A DNA stretch of 11,684 nucleotides from Candidatus Sungbacteria bacterium RIFCSPHIGHO2_01_FULL_50_25. GTDB taxonomy: Bacteria > Patescibacteriota > Minisyncoccia > Sungbacterales > HO2-52-23. The stretch is from the NCBI GenBank assembly GCA_001822215.1, contig MHQD01000014.1, forward strand, positions 1 through 11,684, given 5' to 3'. Below the pieces are notes generated by a model. That model made no database searches, was not told the origin of the DNA, and was given only the letters and a program-made list of their open reading frames with translations. A program made the position numbers and the translations under genes. Positions 1 to 5,389 of the stretch are shown in pieces (within the stretch, counting starts at the first letter, position 1; each line of letters starts with the position of its first letter).

Positions 1-58
1 CTTAGCGAACGAGCCGCTGGAGCGAGTGAGTCGTGTCGAAAAACTATATTATCGAGTC
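1..58 (+). promoter_or_regulatory. ftsE upstream region with putative -10 box
   Basis: TATATT at 45-50 lies 8 nt before the ATG at 59, so transcription would begin at or next to the start codon and the mRNA would be leaderless or nearly so. No Shine-Dalgarno sequence is visible and no convincing -35 box was found. Bases 20-40 (gagcgagtgagtcg...tcgaa) resemble the REP-like sequences found further right. No coding sequence can be supported here. Confidence 0.35.
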
Positions 59-742
59 ATGATTTTTTTCGACAACGTTTCAAAAATCTATAATCATCAT
101 TCCGTCGCGCTGAAAAACGTGACTCTTCGAATGGAGCCAAAGGAGTTTGTCTTCATCGTGGGCTCTTCTGGCGCGGGAAAAACGACTCTTTTGAAACTTT
201 TGATTCGTGAAGAAATGCCGACCGACGGAAAAATTTTTCTCGACGGAATCGAGGTCACGGATATCGGCATCGGGGAAATGCATAAGGTACGCCGGAGAAT
301 CGGAACGGTATTCCAGGACTATAAGCTTCTTCCGACAAAAACCGCGTATGAAAATATCTCGTTTGTCATGGAGGCCGCAGGTAGGGCGGACGCCGAAATC
401 GAGGAAGACGTGCCCGAGGTACTCGAGCTCGTGGGGCTTTCCGACAAACGCGACAATTTTCCCAACCAGCTCTCCGGAGGAGAAAAACAGCGCGTTGCGA
501 TTGCGCGCGCGCTTGTAAACCGGCCGGATGTTATCTTGGCGGACGAAGCAACGGGGGATCTTGACCCGATAAACACGCTTGAGATCGTAAAACTTTTGGA
601 GAAAATAAACGAACTCGGGACAACGGTTGTTCTCGCAACGCACAACAAAGAAATCGTAAACTCCGCTGACCGGCGAGTTATTGTCCTCGACAAAGGCGAG
701 ATTATAAGCGACAAAGAAAAAGGGAAGTATCTTCTTATATAA
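59..742 (+). CDS. ftsE: Cell division ATP-binding protein FtsE
   Basis: This is the ABC-type ATPase that pairs with FtsX at the inner face of the membrane and couples septal-ring assembly to activation of cell-wall hydrolases. All ABC motifs are present in the 227-residue product: Walker A GSSGAGKT at residues 35-42, Q-loop glutamine at about 86 (TVFQDYKLL), signature LSGGEKQ at 138-144, Walker B VILADEATGDLD at 158-169, and H-loop His195. Length is normal for FtsE. The frame is open upstream to a possible start at 26, but ATG 59 gives the usual N-terminus (MIFFDNVSKIY) and follows a -10-like box by 8 nt. ftsX follows 31 nt downstream, the classic ftsEX order, so the two are probably co-transcribed. 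The family assignment is secure. Confidence 0.95.
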   Translation: MIFFDNVSKIYNHHSVALKNVTLRMEPKEFVFIVGSSGAGKTTLLKLLIREEMPTDGKIFLDGIEVTDIGIGEMHKVRRRIGTVFQDYKLLPTKTAYENISFVMEAAGRADAEIEEDVPEVLELVGLSDKRDNFPNQLSGGEKQRVAIARALVNRPDVILADEATGDLDPINTLEIVKLLEKINELGTTVVLATHNKEIVNSADRRVIVLDKGEIISDKEKGKYLLI

Positions 743-773
743 AGGGTTTTTAGATGGCCTCAAATAGACCCCC

Positions 774-1682
774 ATGTTTTTCACAAACCTCCGGAGAATA
801 ACAAAAACGGGAATTCTCAACTACAAGCGAAACGGCTGGCTTTCGACGGCAACAGTGCTCGTCATGGTCTTGATGCTTTTTGTCATCGGGAATCTTGTGT
901 TCACGGGCGCGCTTGCGAGCGTCATCCTCTCGTCGTTTGAATCAAAAGTGGACATAAGCGTCTACTTCCTGCCCGATGCGTCGGAGAATTCAATCATTTC
1001 AATACAAAAGGAGCTCGAGGCGCTCCCGGATGTCCGCGACATACACTACATCTCGCGAGATGCGGCGCTTGAATTGTTCCGTAACCGGCATAAGGGGAAT
1101 CAGCTGATCGCGGCCGCGCTCGAAGAAATCGGAGAAAATCCTCTTCAGGCGAGTTTAAACATCCGCGCAAAAGATCCGTCCCGCTACGCCGCGATAAGCG
1201 AATTTTTGCTCCAGAAAAATTACCGCGAAGTCGACAAAATTAACTATTTCGAAAATCAGCAGGTGATCGAGCGCATGGGCGCAATTTTCAAGACGCTCCG
1301 CGGCTCGGGAACATTCCTCGCGTTTTTCCTCGCCTTCATCGCAATTCTGGTGACATTCAATACGATACGCCTCGCGATCTACACAATGCGGGAGGAGATC
1401 GGCATCATGCGCCTTGTGGGCGCGTCAAAGTGGTTCATCCGCGGGCCCTTTATCGTATCGGGAATTCTTTACGGCGCGACGTCGGCCCTAATCACGCTCA
1501 TGGTTTTCTTCCCGCTTATCTGGCTCATCTCGCCCCGCCTCGCGCTTCTTGTGCCGGAATTCGACATTTTCCAATACTTTTTGAATAACCTCTTCATGTT
1601 TGCCATACTCATGTTCGGCGGAGGAATTATAATCGGCGTACTTTCCTCATGGATCGCCATCCGCCGGTATCTGCAGGTGTAA
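774..1682 (+). CDS. ftsX: Cell division membrane protein FtsX
   Basis: FtsX is the membrane subunit of the FtsEX complex and passes ATP hydrolysis by FtsE to peptidoglycan hydrolases outside the membrane. The 302-residue product has the FtsX layout: a short basic cytoplasmic N-terminus, a transmembrane helix at about 24-50, an extracytoplasmic domain at about 53-175 (starting KVDISVYFLPDASEN), and three C-terminal helices at about 177-200, 222-252 and 268-292. The cytoplasmic segment after the second helix carries the conserved pattern REEIGIMRLVGASKWFIRGP, which couples to FtsE. It ends IAIRRYLQV. It begins 31 nt after ftsE on the same strand. No ribosome binding site is obvious before ATG 774, so translation may depend on coupling or a weak site. 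Next downstream is a tRNA gene with its own -10 box. Confidence 0.95.
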   Translation: MFFTNLRRITKTGILNYKRNGWLSTATVLVMVLMLFVIGNLVFTGALASVILSSFESKVDISVYFLPDASENSIISIQKELEALPDVRDIHYISRDAALELFRNRHKGNQLIAAALEEIGENPLQASLNIRAKDPSRYAAISEFLLQKNYREVDKINYFENQQVIERMGAIFKTLRGSGTFLAFFLAFIAILVTFNTIRLAIYTMREEIGIMRLVGASKWFIRGPFIVSGILYGATSALITLMVFFPLIWLISPRLALLVPEFDIFQYFLNNLFMFAILMFGGGIIIGVLSSWIAIRRYLQV

Positions 1683-1707
1683 GCTGGAATTTGCTGAGAA
1701 AATACGG

Positions 1708-1713
1708 TATAAT
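1708..1713 (+). promoter_or_regulatory. -10 box of the tRNA-Gln gene
   Basis: A perfect TATAAT lies 33 nt before the first base of the tRNA and 25 nt after the ftsX stop. TTGCTG at 1691-1696 is only 11 bp away and too close to be its -35 box. The -35 element is therefore weak or absent. Confidence 0.5.
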
Positions 1714-1746
1714 GGATAAATGGTCCGAATAGGATCGTTTTTGTTT

Positions 1747-1817
1747 TGCGAGGTCGGCTAACGGTAGGCCACGGCGCTCTGGACGCCGGTATCCTGGTTC
1801 GAATCCAGGCCTCGCAG
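1747..1817 (+). tRNA. tRNA-Gln, anticodon CTG
   Basis: The cloverleaf folds completely by eye. The acceptor stem TGCGAGG (1747-1753) pairs with CCTCGCA (1810-1816). The D stem is GGC/GCC (1756-1758 with 1768-1770). The anticodon stem CGGCG/CGCCG (1772-1776 with 1784-1788) closes the loop CTCTGGA, putting anticodon CTG at 1779-1781. The variable loop is 4 nt, and the T stem CCTGG/CCAGG (1793-1797 with 1805-1809) closes loop TTCGAAT. The discriminator is G1817. A U1-A72 pair and a G discriminator are the known identity pattern of bacterial tRNA-Gln and agree with the anticodon. The 3' CCA is not encoded (ccg follows), so it would be added enzymatically. The tRNA marks the left edge of a repeat-rich accessory region. 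Confidence 0.93.
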
Positions 1818-1823
1818 CCGTTA

Positions 1824-1967
1824 TATGCTAAGTCAAGTGATTGAGGTGCCTGCCCTTCGGTTGGCACCGCATACGATTCCTTCCCACCCACGTCATACCG
1901 GCTGAGCGCCGTATTCAAGAACGAAAAGTCCGCTGAGCAATCAGCGGCTTTTCGTTTAGACAAGAGA
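1824..1967 (+). repeat. Dispersed repeat, copy A, directly after the tRNA
   Basis: This stretch of about 145 bp shares an ordered series of blocks with 3851-4022: ATGCTAAGTC, GTGAyTGA, TACCGGCTGA, GCGCCGT, then ATTCAAGAACGAAAAGT followed by a hairpin and CAAGA. Copy A is more compact; copy B holds extra REP-like inserts between the blocks. The right end of copy A is also the transcription-stop hairpin behind the recombinase remnant. No protein-coding frame here is credible. Confidence 0.7.
1921..1957. terminator. Strong bidirectional hairpin terminator
   Basis: ACGAAAAG (1921-1928) pairs with CTTTTCGT (1948-1955). CCGCTGA (1930-1936) pairs with TCAGCGG (1941-1947) around a GCAA tetraloop, with one unpaired T at 1929. 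The T-rich 3' arm serves the plus strand and the A-rich 5' arm serves the minus strand. It could therefore end tRNA transcription from the left and the minus-strand genes from the right. The loop GCAA is a stable GNRA tetraloop. Confidence 0.8.
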
Positions 1968-2249
1968 AATCTTTTTGTCTTTCAGCGTCAGCTTGCTTTT
2001 AAGGCATGATAGCAGTTCGCGCTTTTCAATGAGGGTGCCTTCTTTAAGAAGGTACTTGGCGTAACTTCGCATATCGACATCAATTGATGTTTCCTCCTGT
2101 TTTTGGCCGAGCACTCCGGTCCTGAATTTGTTGAAGCGCTTTATTTCATCCTCTATCCGGCTTCGTATTCCAAACTTATCCAAATTCACTCTGTCCATTA
2201 AATTCGCAAGCTCTTCTATTAAGCTCAGCTCGTTGATATTGGTGTAATG
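1956..2249 (-). pseudogene. C-terminal remnant of a large serine recombinase
   Basis: The frame reads about 97 residues before TAA at 1956-1958. Only about 80 follow the first internal Met (2198), but the upstream codons look equally coding (NELSLIEELANLMDRVNLD), so the similarity runs past any start codon to the TAG at 2250-2252. The sequence, with EIKRFNKFRTGVLGQ, YAKYLLKEGT, EKRELLSCLKSKL and a terminal LKDKKISLV, matches from memory the helical C-terminus of large serine recombinases in CPR genomes. These enzymes are usually 450-600 residues, so the resolvase catalytic domain (Ser nucleophile) and the zinc-ribbon domain are missing. The break falls exactly at the end of the neighbouring 356-residue gene, as expected for a deletion or recombination junction. 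It is very unlikely to make an active enzyme. The family call is from pattern memory, not from a search. Confidence 0.6.
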
Positions 2250-3320
2250 CTATCTTTGATACGGATCAATTAAAATTTCTTCCCATTTATCTGGATTATG
2301 GTAGCCGCCCTTAACCGGATCATAAGCGTTAAGGGGCAGGGTATGGCGACTTCCTGTTGAGGGCGAATAAAGGTCGGTTTCTTGTCCCATTATAGCATCA
2401 GAAAATTCGTGTGATGTACGTTTTTGCACTTGGTTCCGTTCCTCCCATACCTCCATCAAAGGCGAAGAGTCGTTTACAAGGTCAGCAGCAGTCGGCAGCC
2501 GGACCGTATGGGCACCTCCTGCCATTGATGGGTTTATGATGGTAATTGACTTGGCAATGCGTTCGAGGGTTGGGGCCCACTGGCTCCATTTCGACGGAAC
2601 TGTTTGGAATGCGGTCATCAGAGCAACATACTGGCCGTAGCCGTTTAGGACGCCGGCGCTTGCTTTGGCTTTCAGAACTTTTCCGTTTTTTTCAAAGGTA
2701 AATGTTTTAGTTTTTACGGTCCAGGGGAGGTTGGTAGATGGATCCTTATATGTCCCTTCAGCTGATTCGTTTTCGGTTTTTACATTTGACGCGCCTATGG
2801 ATTGAAGCAAAAAATCAATAAAGCCGTCTGGTGTTTGACTGCCGAACCAGCCGACTGCAACCACTCCAGACACGCCAGTATCGGTATCGGCAGGATCAAT
2901 GATTTCTATCCCACTTTGGTTCGAAGTAACTTTCCAGCTGGCCGGCATTTTTGCGCCGAATACCTCTCCGGTGTAAGCCACAAGAGTGTAGGCAGGCACA
3001 CCCGCTGCAGATGGGTCGGGCATAGAGACGGATGATTTCGGAGATTGTTTCTTAGCCGATTCTGTAGCTGTTGCCGAAGAAGAGTGAGGTGCGGTATTCG
3101 TGTTGTTCGGTTTGGAAAAATTTGATTCTGGAACGGGGCTGGGTATTGACGATTTGGTTGTTGTTTCTTGTGGCGTTGGTTCGGAATATTTTTGGGTTAC
3201 TTCCGGTGGTGTAACTACGCGCTTTTTAAAATAGAATATCGCGCTGCTTGCGGTACCAAAAATGACGACCCCCAAAACCGCTATAACGATTACCTGCGAA
3301 ATACCACGCTCTGCCTGCAT
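2250..3320 (-). CDS. Membrane-anchored protein with Ser/Thr/Pro-rich linker
   Basis: I do not recognise a named family. The 356-residue product begins with a short basic segment and one hydrophobic helix at about 8-31 (ISQVIVIAVLGVVIFG...), which recalls the prepilin-like anchors of CPR surface proteins but lacks the +5 Glu of true pilins. A low-complexity linker rich in Ser, Thr, Pro and Asn spans about 36-105. A globular domain of about 110-265 follows, with alternating strands (AYTGEVFGAKMPASWKVTS) resembling the Mog1/PsbP-type fold; this is tentative. A C-terminal segment of about 290-356 contains FSDAIMGQETDLYSPSTGS and ends in PYQR. It would lie outside the cell, held by the N-terminal helix. 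Its ATG is 1 nt after the stop of the signal-peptidase-like gene, so they form one transcript, and its ribosome binding site lies inside that gene. Confidence 0.75.
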   Translation of the reverse strand: MQAERGISQVIVIAVLGVVIFGTASSAIFYFKKRVVTPPEVTQKYSEPTPQETTTKSSIPSPVPESNFSKPNNTNTAPHSSSATATESAKKQSPKSSVSMPDPSAAGVPAYTLVAYTGEVFGAKMPASWKVTSNQSGIEIIDPADTDTGVSGVVAVGWFGSQTPDGFIDFLLQSIGASNVKTENESAEGTYKDPSTNLPWTVKTKTFTFEKNGKVLKAKASAGVLNGYGQYVALMTAFQTVPSKWSQWAPTLERIAKSITIINPSMAGGAHTVRLPTAADLVNDSSPLMEVWEERNQVQKRTSHEFSDAIMGQETDLYSPSTGSRHTLPLNAYDPVKGGYHNPDKWEEILIDPYQR

Positions 3321-3321
3321 A

Positions 3322-3723
3322 TTATTTGTAGACCGCGATTATTTTATCAGAGAGTATATCATCAATCTCCTGTTGCCGCGCTTCTTGGGAAACGCGATAG
3401 CGAATTTTATCTGCGTTAACGATCCGTTCGCGAATAACCGCAAGCCGCATCCCGCCGGGCCGTTCGTAAAGGATGGCAGTGCCGACCGGAATATTGTCGC
3501 GCTCTTCTATGCATTTGGATAGGCTGATACGTTGGCCGTCGTGGAAGACCGGCCTCATTGCGTCGCCTCGAACCTGAACCGGATATCGACAAAGAAGTGT
3601 TTTTGCGGGGCCGATATTTTTCGCGAACTCCTCTATCATTTTTGTTGGCGCAAAACGCCAAACCAGCACTAGAAACGCTATAGTCAAAGCAACGATTGTG
3701 ATGATGAGTTTTAGAATTTTCAT
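3322..3723 (-). CDS. Signal peptidase (S26)-like protein without catalytic residues
   Basis: The 133-residue product has one N-terminal transmembrane helix at about 4-24 and then a short extracytoplasmic beta domain resembling the S26/S24 peptidase core. The box normally read as V-x-G-D-S-M-x-P is VRGDAMRPVFHDG here, so the nucleophile Ser is Ala (codon GCA, one base from TCA). The second box, usually KR(V/I)(I/V) or HR(I/V)V, reads IRERIVN, so the general base is Glu. A working Ser/Lys dyad is therefore absent. The protein may act as a binding or scaffold partner for the membrane protein encoded 1 nt downstream, or it may be a decaying gene. ATG 3723 follows a TAGAAT box by 8 nt with no Shine-Dalgarno site. 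Both replaced residues were confirmed in the nucleotide sequence. Confidence 0.7.
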   Translation of the reverse strand: MKILKLIITIVALTIAFLVLVWRFAPTKMIEEFAKNIGPAKTLLCRYPVQVRGDAMRPVFHDGQRISLSKCIEERDNIPVGTAILYERPGGMRLAVIRERIVNADKIRYRVSQEARQQEIDDILSDKIIAVYK

Positions 3724-3731
3724 ATGGATTT

Positions 3732-3737
3732 ATTCTA
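3732..3737 (-). promoter_or_regulatory. -10 box for the minus-strand two-gene unit
   Basis: On the minus strand TAGAAT ends 8 nt before ATG 3723, so transcription would start at about the start codon. No clear -35 box is visible at 16-18 bp. The spacing matches that seen before the amidase gene and ftsE. Confidence 0.35.
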
Positions 3738-3850
3738 ACATAAGACAAATAAAAGAGAATCGAACTGAGGATCCAATAAGAGGGATAGACCGCTGAAAAA
3801 CCCTTTGTGCGTTTGACTATCCACTAACCAATATCGAGAAAGCCAGAAAG

Positions 3851-4022
3851 CTTATGCTAAGTCGGGTGACTGACTTGCGTATGTACTTGTTTCCGTCACG
3901 GCATACCGGCTGATGGTTCGACCGGCTCACCATGAAGCGCCGTTTATCCTGAGCAAGATCGAAGGATATTCAAGAACGAAAAGTTCGTTGAGCAATTAGT
4001 GGGTTTTTGTTTCCGGACAAGA
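3851..4022 (+). repeat. Dispersed repeat, copy B, expanded by REP-like inserts
   Basis: This is the second copy of the repeat at 1824-1967, in the same orientation. Shared blocks are ATGCTAAGTC, GTGACTGA, GCATACCGGCTGA, GCGCCGT, ATTCAAGAACGAAAAGT, GAGCAAT and GACAAGA. Between the blocks, copy B holds a REP-like palindrome at 3916-3965. Its terminal hairpin has changed (TTCGTTGA / TTAGTGGG around GCAA) yet still pairs if G-U pairs are allowed, which suggests selection on RNA structure. The non-coding stretch 3724-4062 holds this repeat, the two flanking promoters, and nothing else I can identify. Confidence 0.65.
3916..3965. repeat. REP-like palindrome
   Basis: The left arm gTTCGACCGGCTCACCATGA and the right arm TTATCCTGAGCAAGATCGAA are imperfect inverted copies (TTCGAC..GCTCA..ATGA against TcctGAGC...TCGAA) around GCGCCG. 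This is the common REP-like motif seen in many metagenomic bacterial genomes. It lies inside copy B and is absent from copy A. Confidence 0.6.
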
Positions 4023-4028
4023 TCCTGT

Positions 4029-4056
4029 TTGATATTTGTCGAGTGCACTATATAAT
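4029..4056 (+). promoter_or_regulatory. Sigma-70-type promoter of the amidase gene
   Basis: TTGATA (4029-4034, five of six matches to TTGACA) and a perfect TATAAT (4051-4056) are separated by 16 bp. The expected transcription start falls at 4062-4064, on the ATG at 4063, and there is no Shine-Dalgarno site. This is the clearest case in the window for a leaderless mRNA. Confidence 0.75.
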
Positions 4057-4062
4057 GAAGTT

Positions 4063-4809
4063 ATGAAAAAAATATCTGCAATTATTGCCCTTGTAGTTTC
4101 TTTGCTTTGGGTATCAGTCTTTGCCGCATCGCCGCTTACCGGCAAAATAATAGCGCTTGATGCCGGACACGGCGGAGGTGAGACCGGAGCGGTGAATAAA
4201 AAGTATGCGGTGGCAGAGGCGGATGTAAATTGGAATGTGCTGCAGGCGTTGAAAACCAAGCTCGAAGCACCGGAAATAGGAGCATATGTTGTTGTTGCCG
4301 ATCGTTTGTCTTCTCGGAAAGACAGGGTGAATGACGCGATTGCAAAATGCGCCGAGCTTGATTTAAACAATGACGGTGTGGGCGATGGAAGAAAATGCGA
4401 TGCGCTTGTATCGGTTCACCACAATGGCAGTACGGATTCCACACACGACGGCACGCTTGCTATTTATAACGAGAAGAAAGATAAGCTTCTTGCCGAAAAA
4501 ATGCTTACAGTACTTACCCCGCTTACGGGCAAAAACGAGGGGCTGCTCAACGGCGGCTACGGCATGACAGTGTACGGTAATCTCATATCTGTTCTCACCG
4601 AGGCGTACTACATTACTAATGACTGTGAGGTGGAACTCTATCTTTATTCGATCGGCGATCCGCGTATTACCGATTTGAGCCAAAGCCAGTCGTGTAAGGA
4701 TAGCGGCTATATTCTCGAAAACCGTATTGACCGGGAAGCAGAGCTGCAGGTTGCGGGATTAAGCAGCTATTTCGGTTCTCCAACCGGCGGCAAGGGCGGA
4801 CGGAAATAG
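4063..4809 (+). CDS. Secreted N-acetylmuramoyl-L-alanine amidase (Amidase_3 family)
   Basis: The enzyme cleaves the amide bond between N-acetylmuramic acid and L-alanine of peptidoglycan outside the membrane. The 248-residue product starts with a typical signal peptide (KK, hydrophobic core 4-20, likely cleavage after VFA at 21). Zinc-site residues of the family are visible: His36 in IALDAGHGG, Glu52 in VAEADVN, and His119 in SVHHNGS, with the catalytic Glu180 in LTEAYYITN. All four are present, so it should be active. Between them, LDLNNDGVGDGRKCD at about 96-110 resembles a calcium-binding loop. The C-terminus is short and Gly/Lys-rich, with no cell-wall-binding repeats. ATG 4063 is chosen because it begins the signal peptide and coincides with the predicted transcription start. 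It lies between copies of the mobile-type repeats, so it may be cargo rather than core cell-wall machinery. Confidence 0.88.
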   Translation: MKKISAIIALVVSLLWVSVFAASPLTGKIIALDAGHGGGETGAVNKKYAVAEADVNWNVLQALKTKLEAPEIGAYVVVADRLSSRKDRVNDAIAKCAELDLNNDGVGDGRKCDALVSVHHNGSTDSTHDGTLAIYNEKKDKLLAEKMLTVLTPLTGKNEGLLNGGYGMTVYGNLISVLTEAYYITNDCEVELYLYSIGDPRITDLSQSQSCKDSGYILENRIDREAELQVAGLSSYFGSPTGGKGGRK

Positions 4810-4828
4810 ATGAACTCGGTTGAAACAA

Positions 4829-4868
4829 GAAAAGCCGCCCTTCGACAAGCTCAGGACGGGCTTTTCGT
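4829..4868 (+). terminator. Hairpin terminator of the amidase gene, with a REP-like loop
   Basis: GAAAAGCC (4829-4836) pairs with GGCTTTTC (4859-4866), followed by GTT. The space between is filled by cgcccttcgacaagctcagg, the REP-like motif behind the spurious PELVEG peptide on the other strand. The outer stem matches the arms of the 1921-1957 hairpin, so it looks like the same terminator with a REP unit in its loop. Confidence 0.65.
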
Positions 4869-4902
4869 TCAGACAAGAGAAGTCTTTTTGTCTTTCAGAA
4901 TC
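4861..4902. repeat. Direct repeat of 1948-1989; second recombinase 3' tail
   Basis: This 42-nt block matches 1948-1989 at 38 positions by hand alignment (CTTTTCGTTyAGACAAGAGA, then rTCTTTTTGTCTTTCAG). Read on the minus strand it encodes ILKDKKTSLV followed by TGA, nearly identical to the last residues of the recombinase remnant (LKDKKISLV). A TAG codon directly precedes it. It is either the extreme 3' end of a second lost recombinase gene or an attachment-type boundary shared by two insertions. Confidence 0.6.
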
Positions 4903-4943
4903 TAAACAGTCACTTTTTATATGTGTTTACTTTGCCTACTGAA

Positions 4944-5045
4944 GTTCCCTCGGTTCACTCGGGACAAGTCTTTTAATAAATTCAGAATACGCCTTATCGT
5001 GAGTTTGACGAGGGATTCTGAACGAATAAAGTGAGCCGAAGGACA
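4944..5045 (+). repeat. REP-like sequences upstream of the GIY-YIG gene
   Basis: Degenerate REP-type pieces include ccctcggttcactcgggaca (4948-4967) and ttatcgtgagtttgacgagg followed by gattctgaacgaataaagtg (about 4993-5032), ending in agccgaagga. The last piece also supplies the AAGGA ribosome binding site of the next gene. The whole 4810-5048 gap holds only this material, the terminator and the recombinase-tail repeat. Confidence 0.5.
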
Positions 5046-5048
5046 TAT

Positions 5049-5306
5049 ATGTATTTTGTATATCTTATTCAATGTAAAGATAGCACTATCTATACAGGTA
5101 TTACGACAAACATTGAGCGTAGATTTAATGAGCACAAAACCGGCATAGGTGGTTATTACACGAAAGCAAGAAAGGTTATAAAATTATTGTATTCGGAGCA
5201 GTATCCGAACAGAAGCTCAGCCTTAAAACGGGAGGCACAGATAAAAGGATGGAGACGGGAAAAGAAATTAAATTTAATTAAATTTGGGAAAATCAGGTTG
5301 AGATAG
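5049..5306 (+). CDS. Single-domain GIY-YIG nuclease-like protein
   Basis: The 85-residue product is a minimal GIY-YIG domain of the YhbQ/UPF0213-like type. The first motif is VYLI at 4-7 (the GIY position) and the second is YTG at 15-17 (the YIG position). Arg24/Arg25 lie in the following helix (NIERRFNEHK), and metal-binding Glu62 in ALKREAQIKGW. All expected active-site positions are filled, and the length is normal for stand-alone members. Some relatives act on DNA ends or stalled structures, others are of unknown role. ATG 5049 is preferred because GAAGGA sits 5 nt upstream; an alternative start at 5031 would add six residues. Codon use is AT-rich compared with neighbours. REP-like sequence lies on both sides, suggesting a mobile nuclease or one that acts on these repeats. 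Confidence 0.85.
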   Translation: MYFVYLIQCKDSTIYTGITTNIERRFNEHKTGIGGYYTKARKVIKLLYSEQYPNRSSALKREAQIKGWRREKKLNLIKFGKIRLR

Positions 5307-5307
5307 T

Positions 5308-5348
5308 TCGACAGATTCGACGAGCTCACTGCAAGCAAGCTCACTACA
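5308..5348 (+). repeat. REP-like sequence downstream of the GIY-YIG gene
   Basis: The stretch agttcgacagattcgacgag ctcactgcaagcaagctcac repeats the TTCGAC and GAGCTCACT / AAGCTCACTACAAG elements of the REP-like family. It begins at the stop codon of the nuclease gene and has a counterpart upstream of that gene. Confidence 0.5.
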
Positions 5349-5389
5349 AGTAGATTCGGAGTTTGAAGAGTTATAAATTCAGTATTCAT

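Noticed and set aside
80..820. A 246-codon minus-strand frame opposite ftsE
   Set aside because: It is antisense to a complete ABC ATPase with all motifs and shows no protein-like pattern of its own.
1691..1713. TTGCTG paired with TATAAT as the tRNA promoter
   Set aside because: The 11-bp spacer is too short for a sigma-70-type promoter; only the -10 box is kept.
1798..1817. The 3' end of the tRNA as a duplicated attachment site
   Set aside because: I looked for a second copy of the T-arm and acceptor end elsewhere in the window and found none, so a tRNA-derived direct repeat cannot be claimed.
1469..1963. A minus-strand frame running across the tRNA, the repeat and the end of ftsX
   Set aside because: It crosses a well-folded tRNA gene, a terminator and part of ftsX, so it cannot be a real gene.
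1824..4022. The repeat copies as a CRISPR array
   Set aside because: There are only two widely separated, diverged copies, no regular spacers and no cas genes.
4667..4876. A minus-strand frame whose product contains PELVEG
   Set aside because: PELVEG is the well-known spurious translation of REP-like repeats, and the rest is antisense to the amidase gene.
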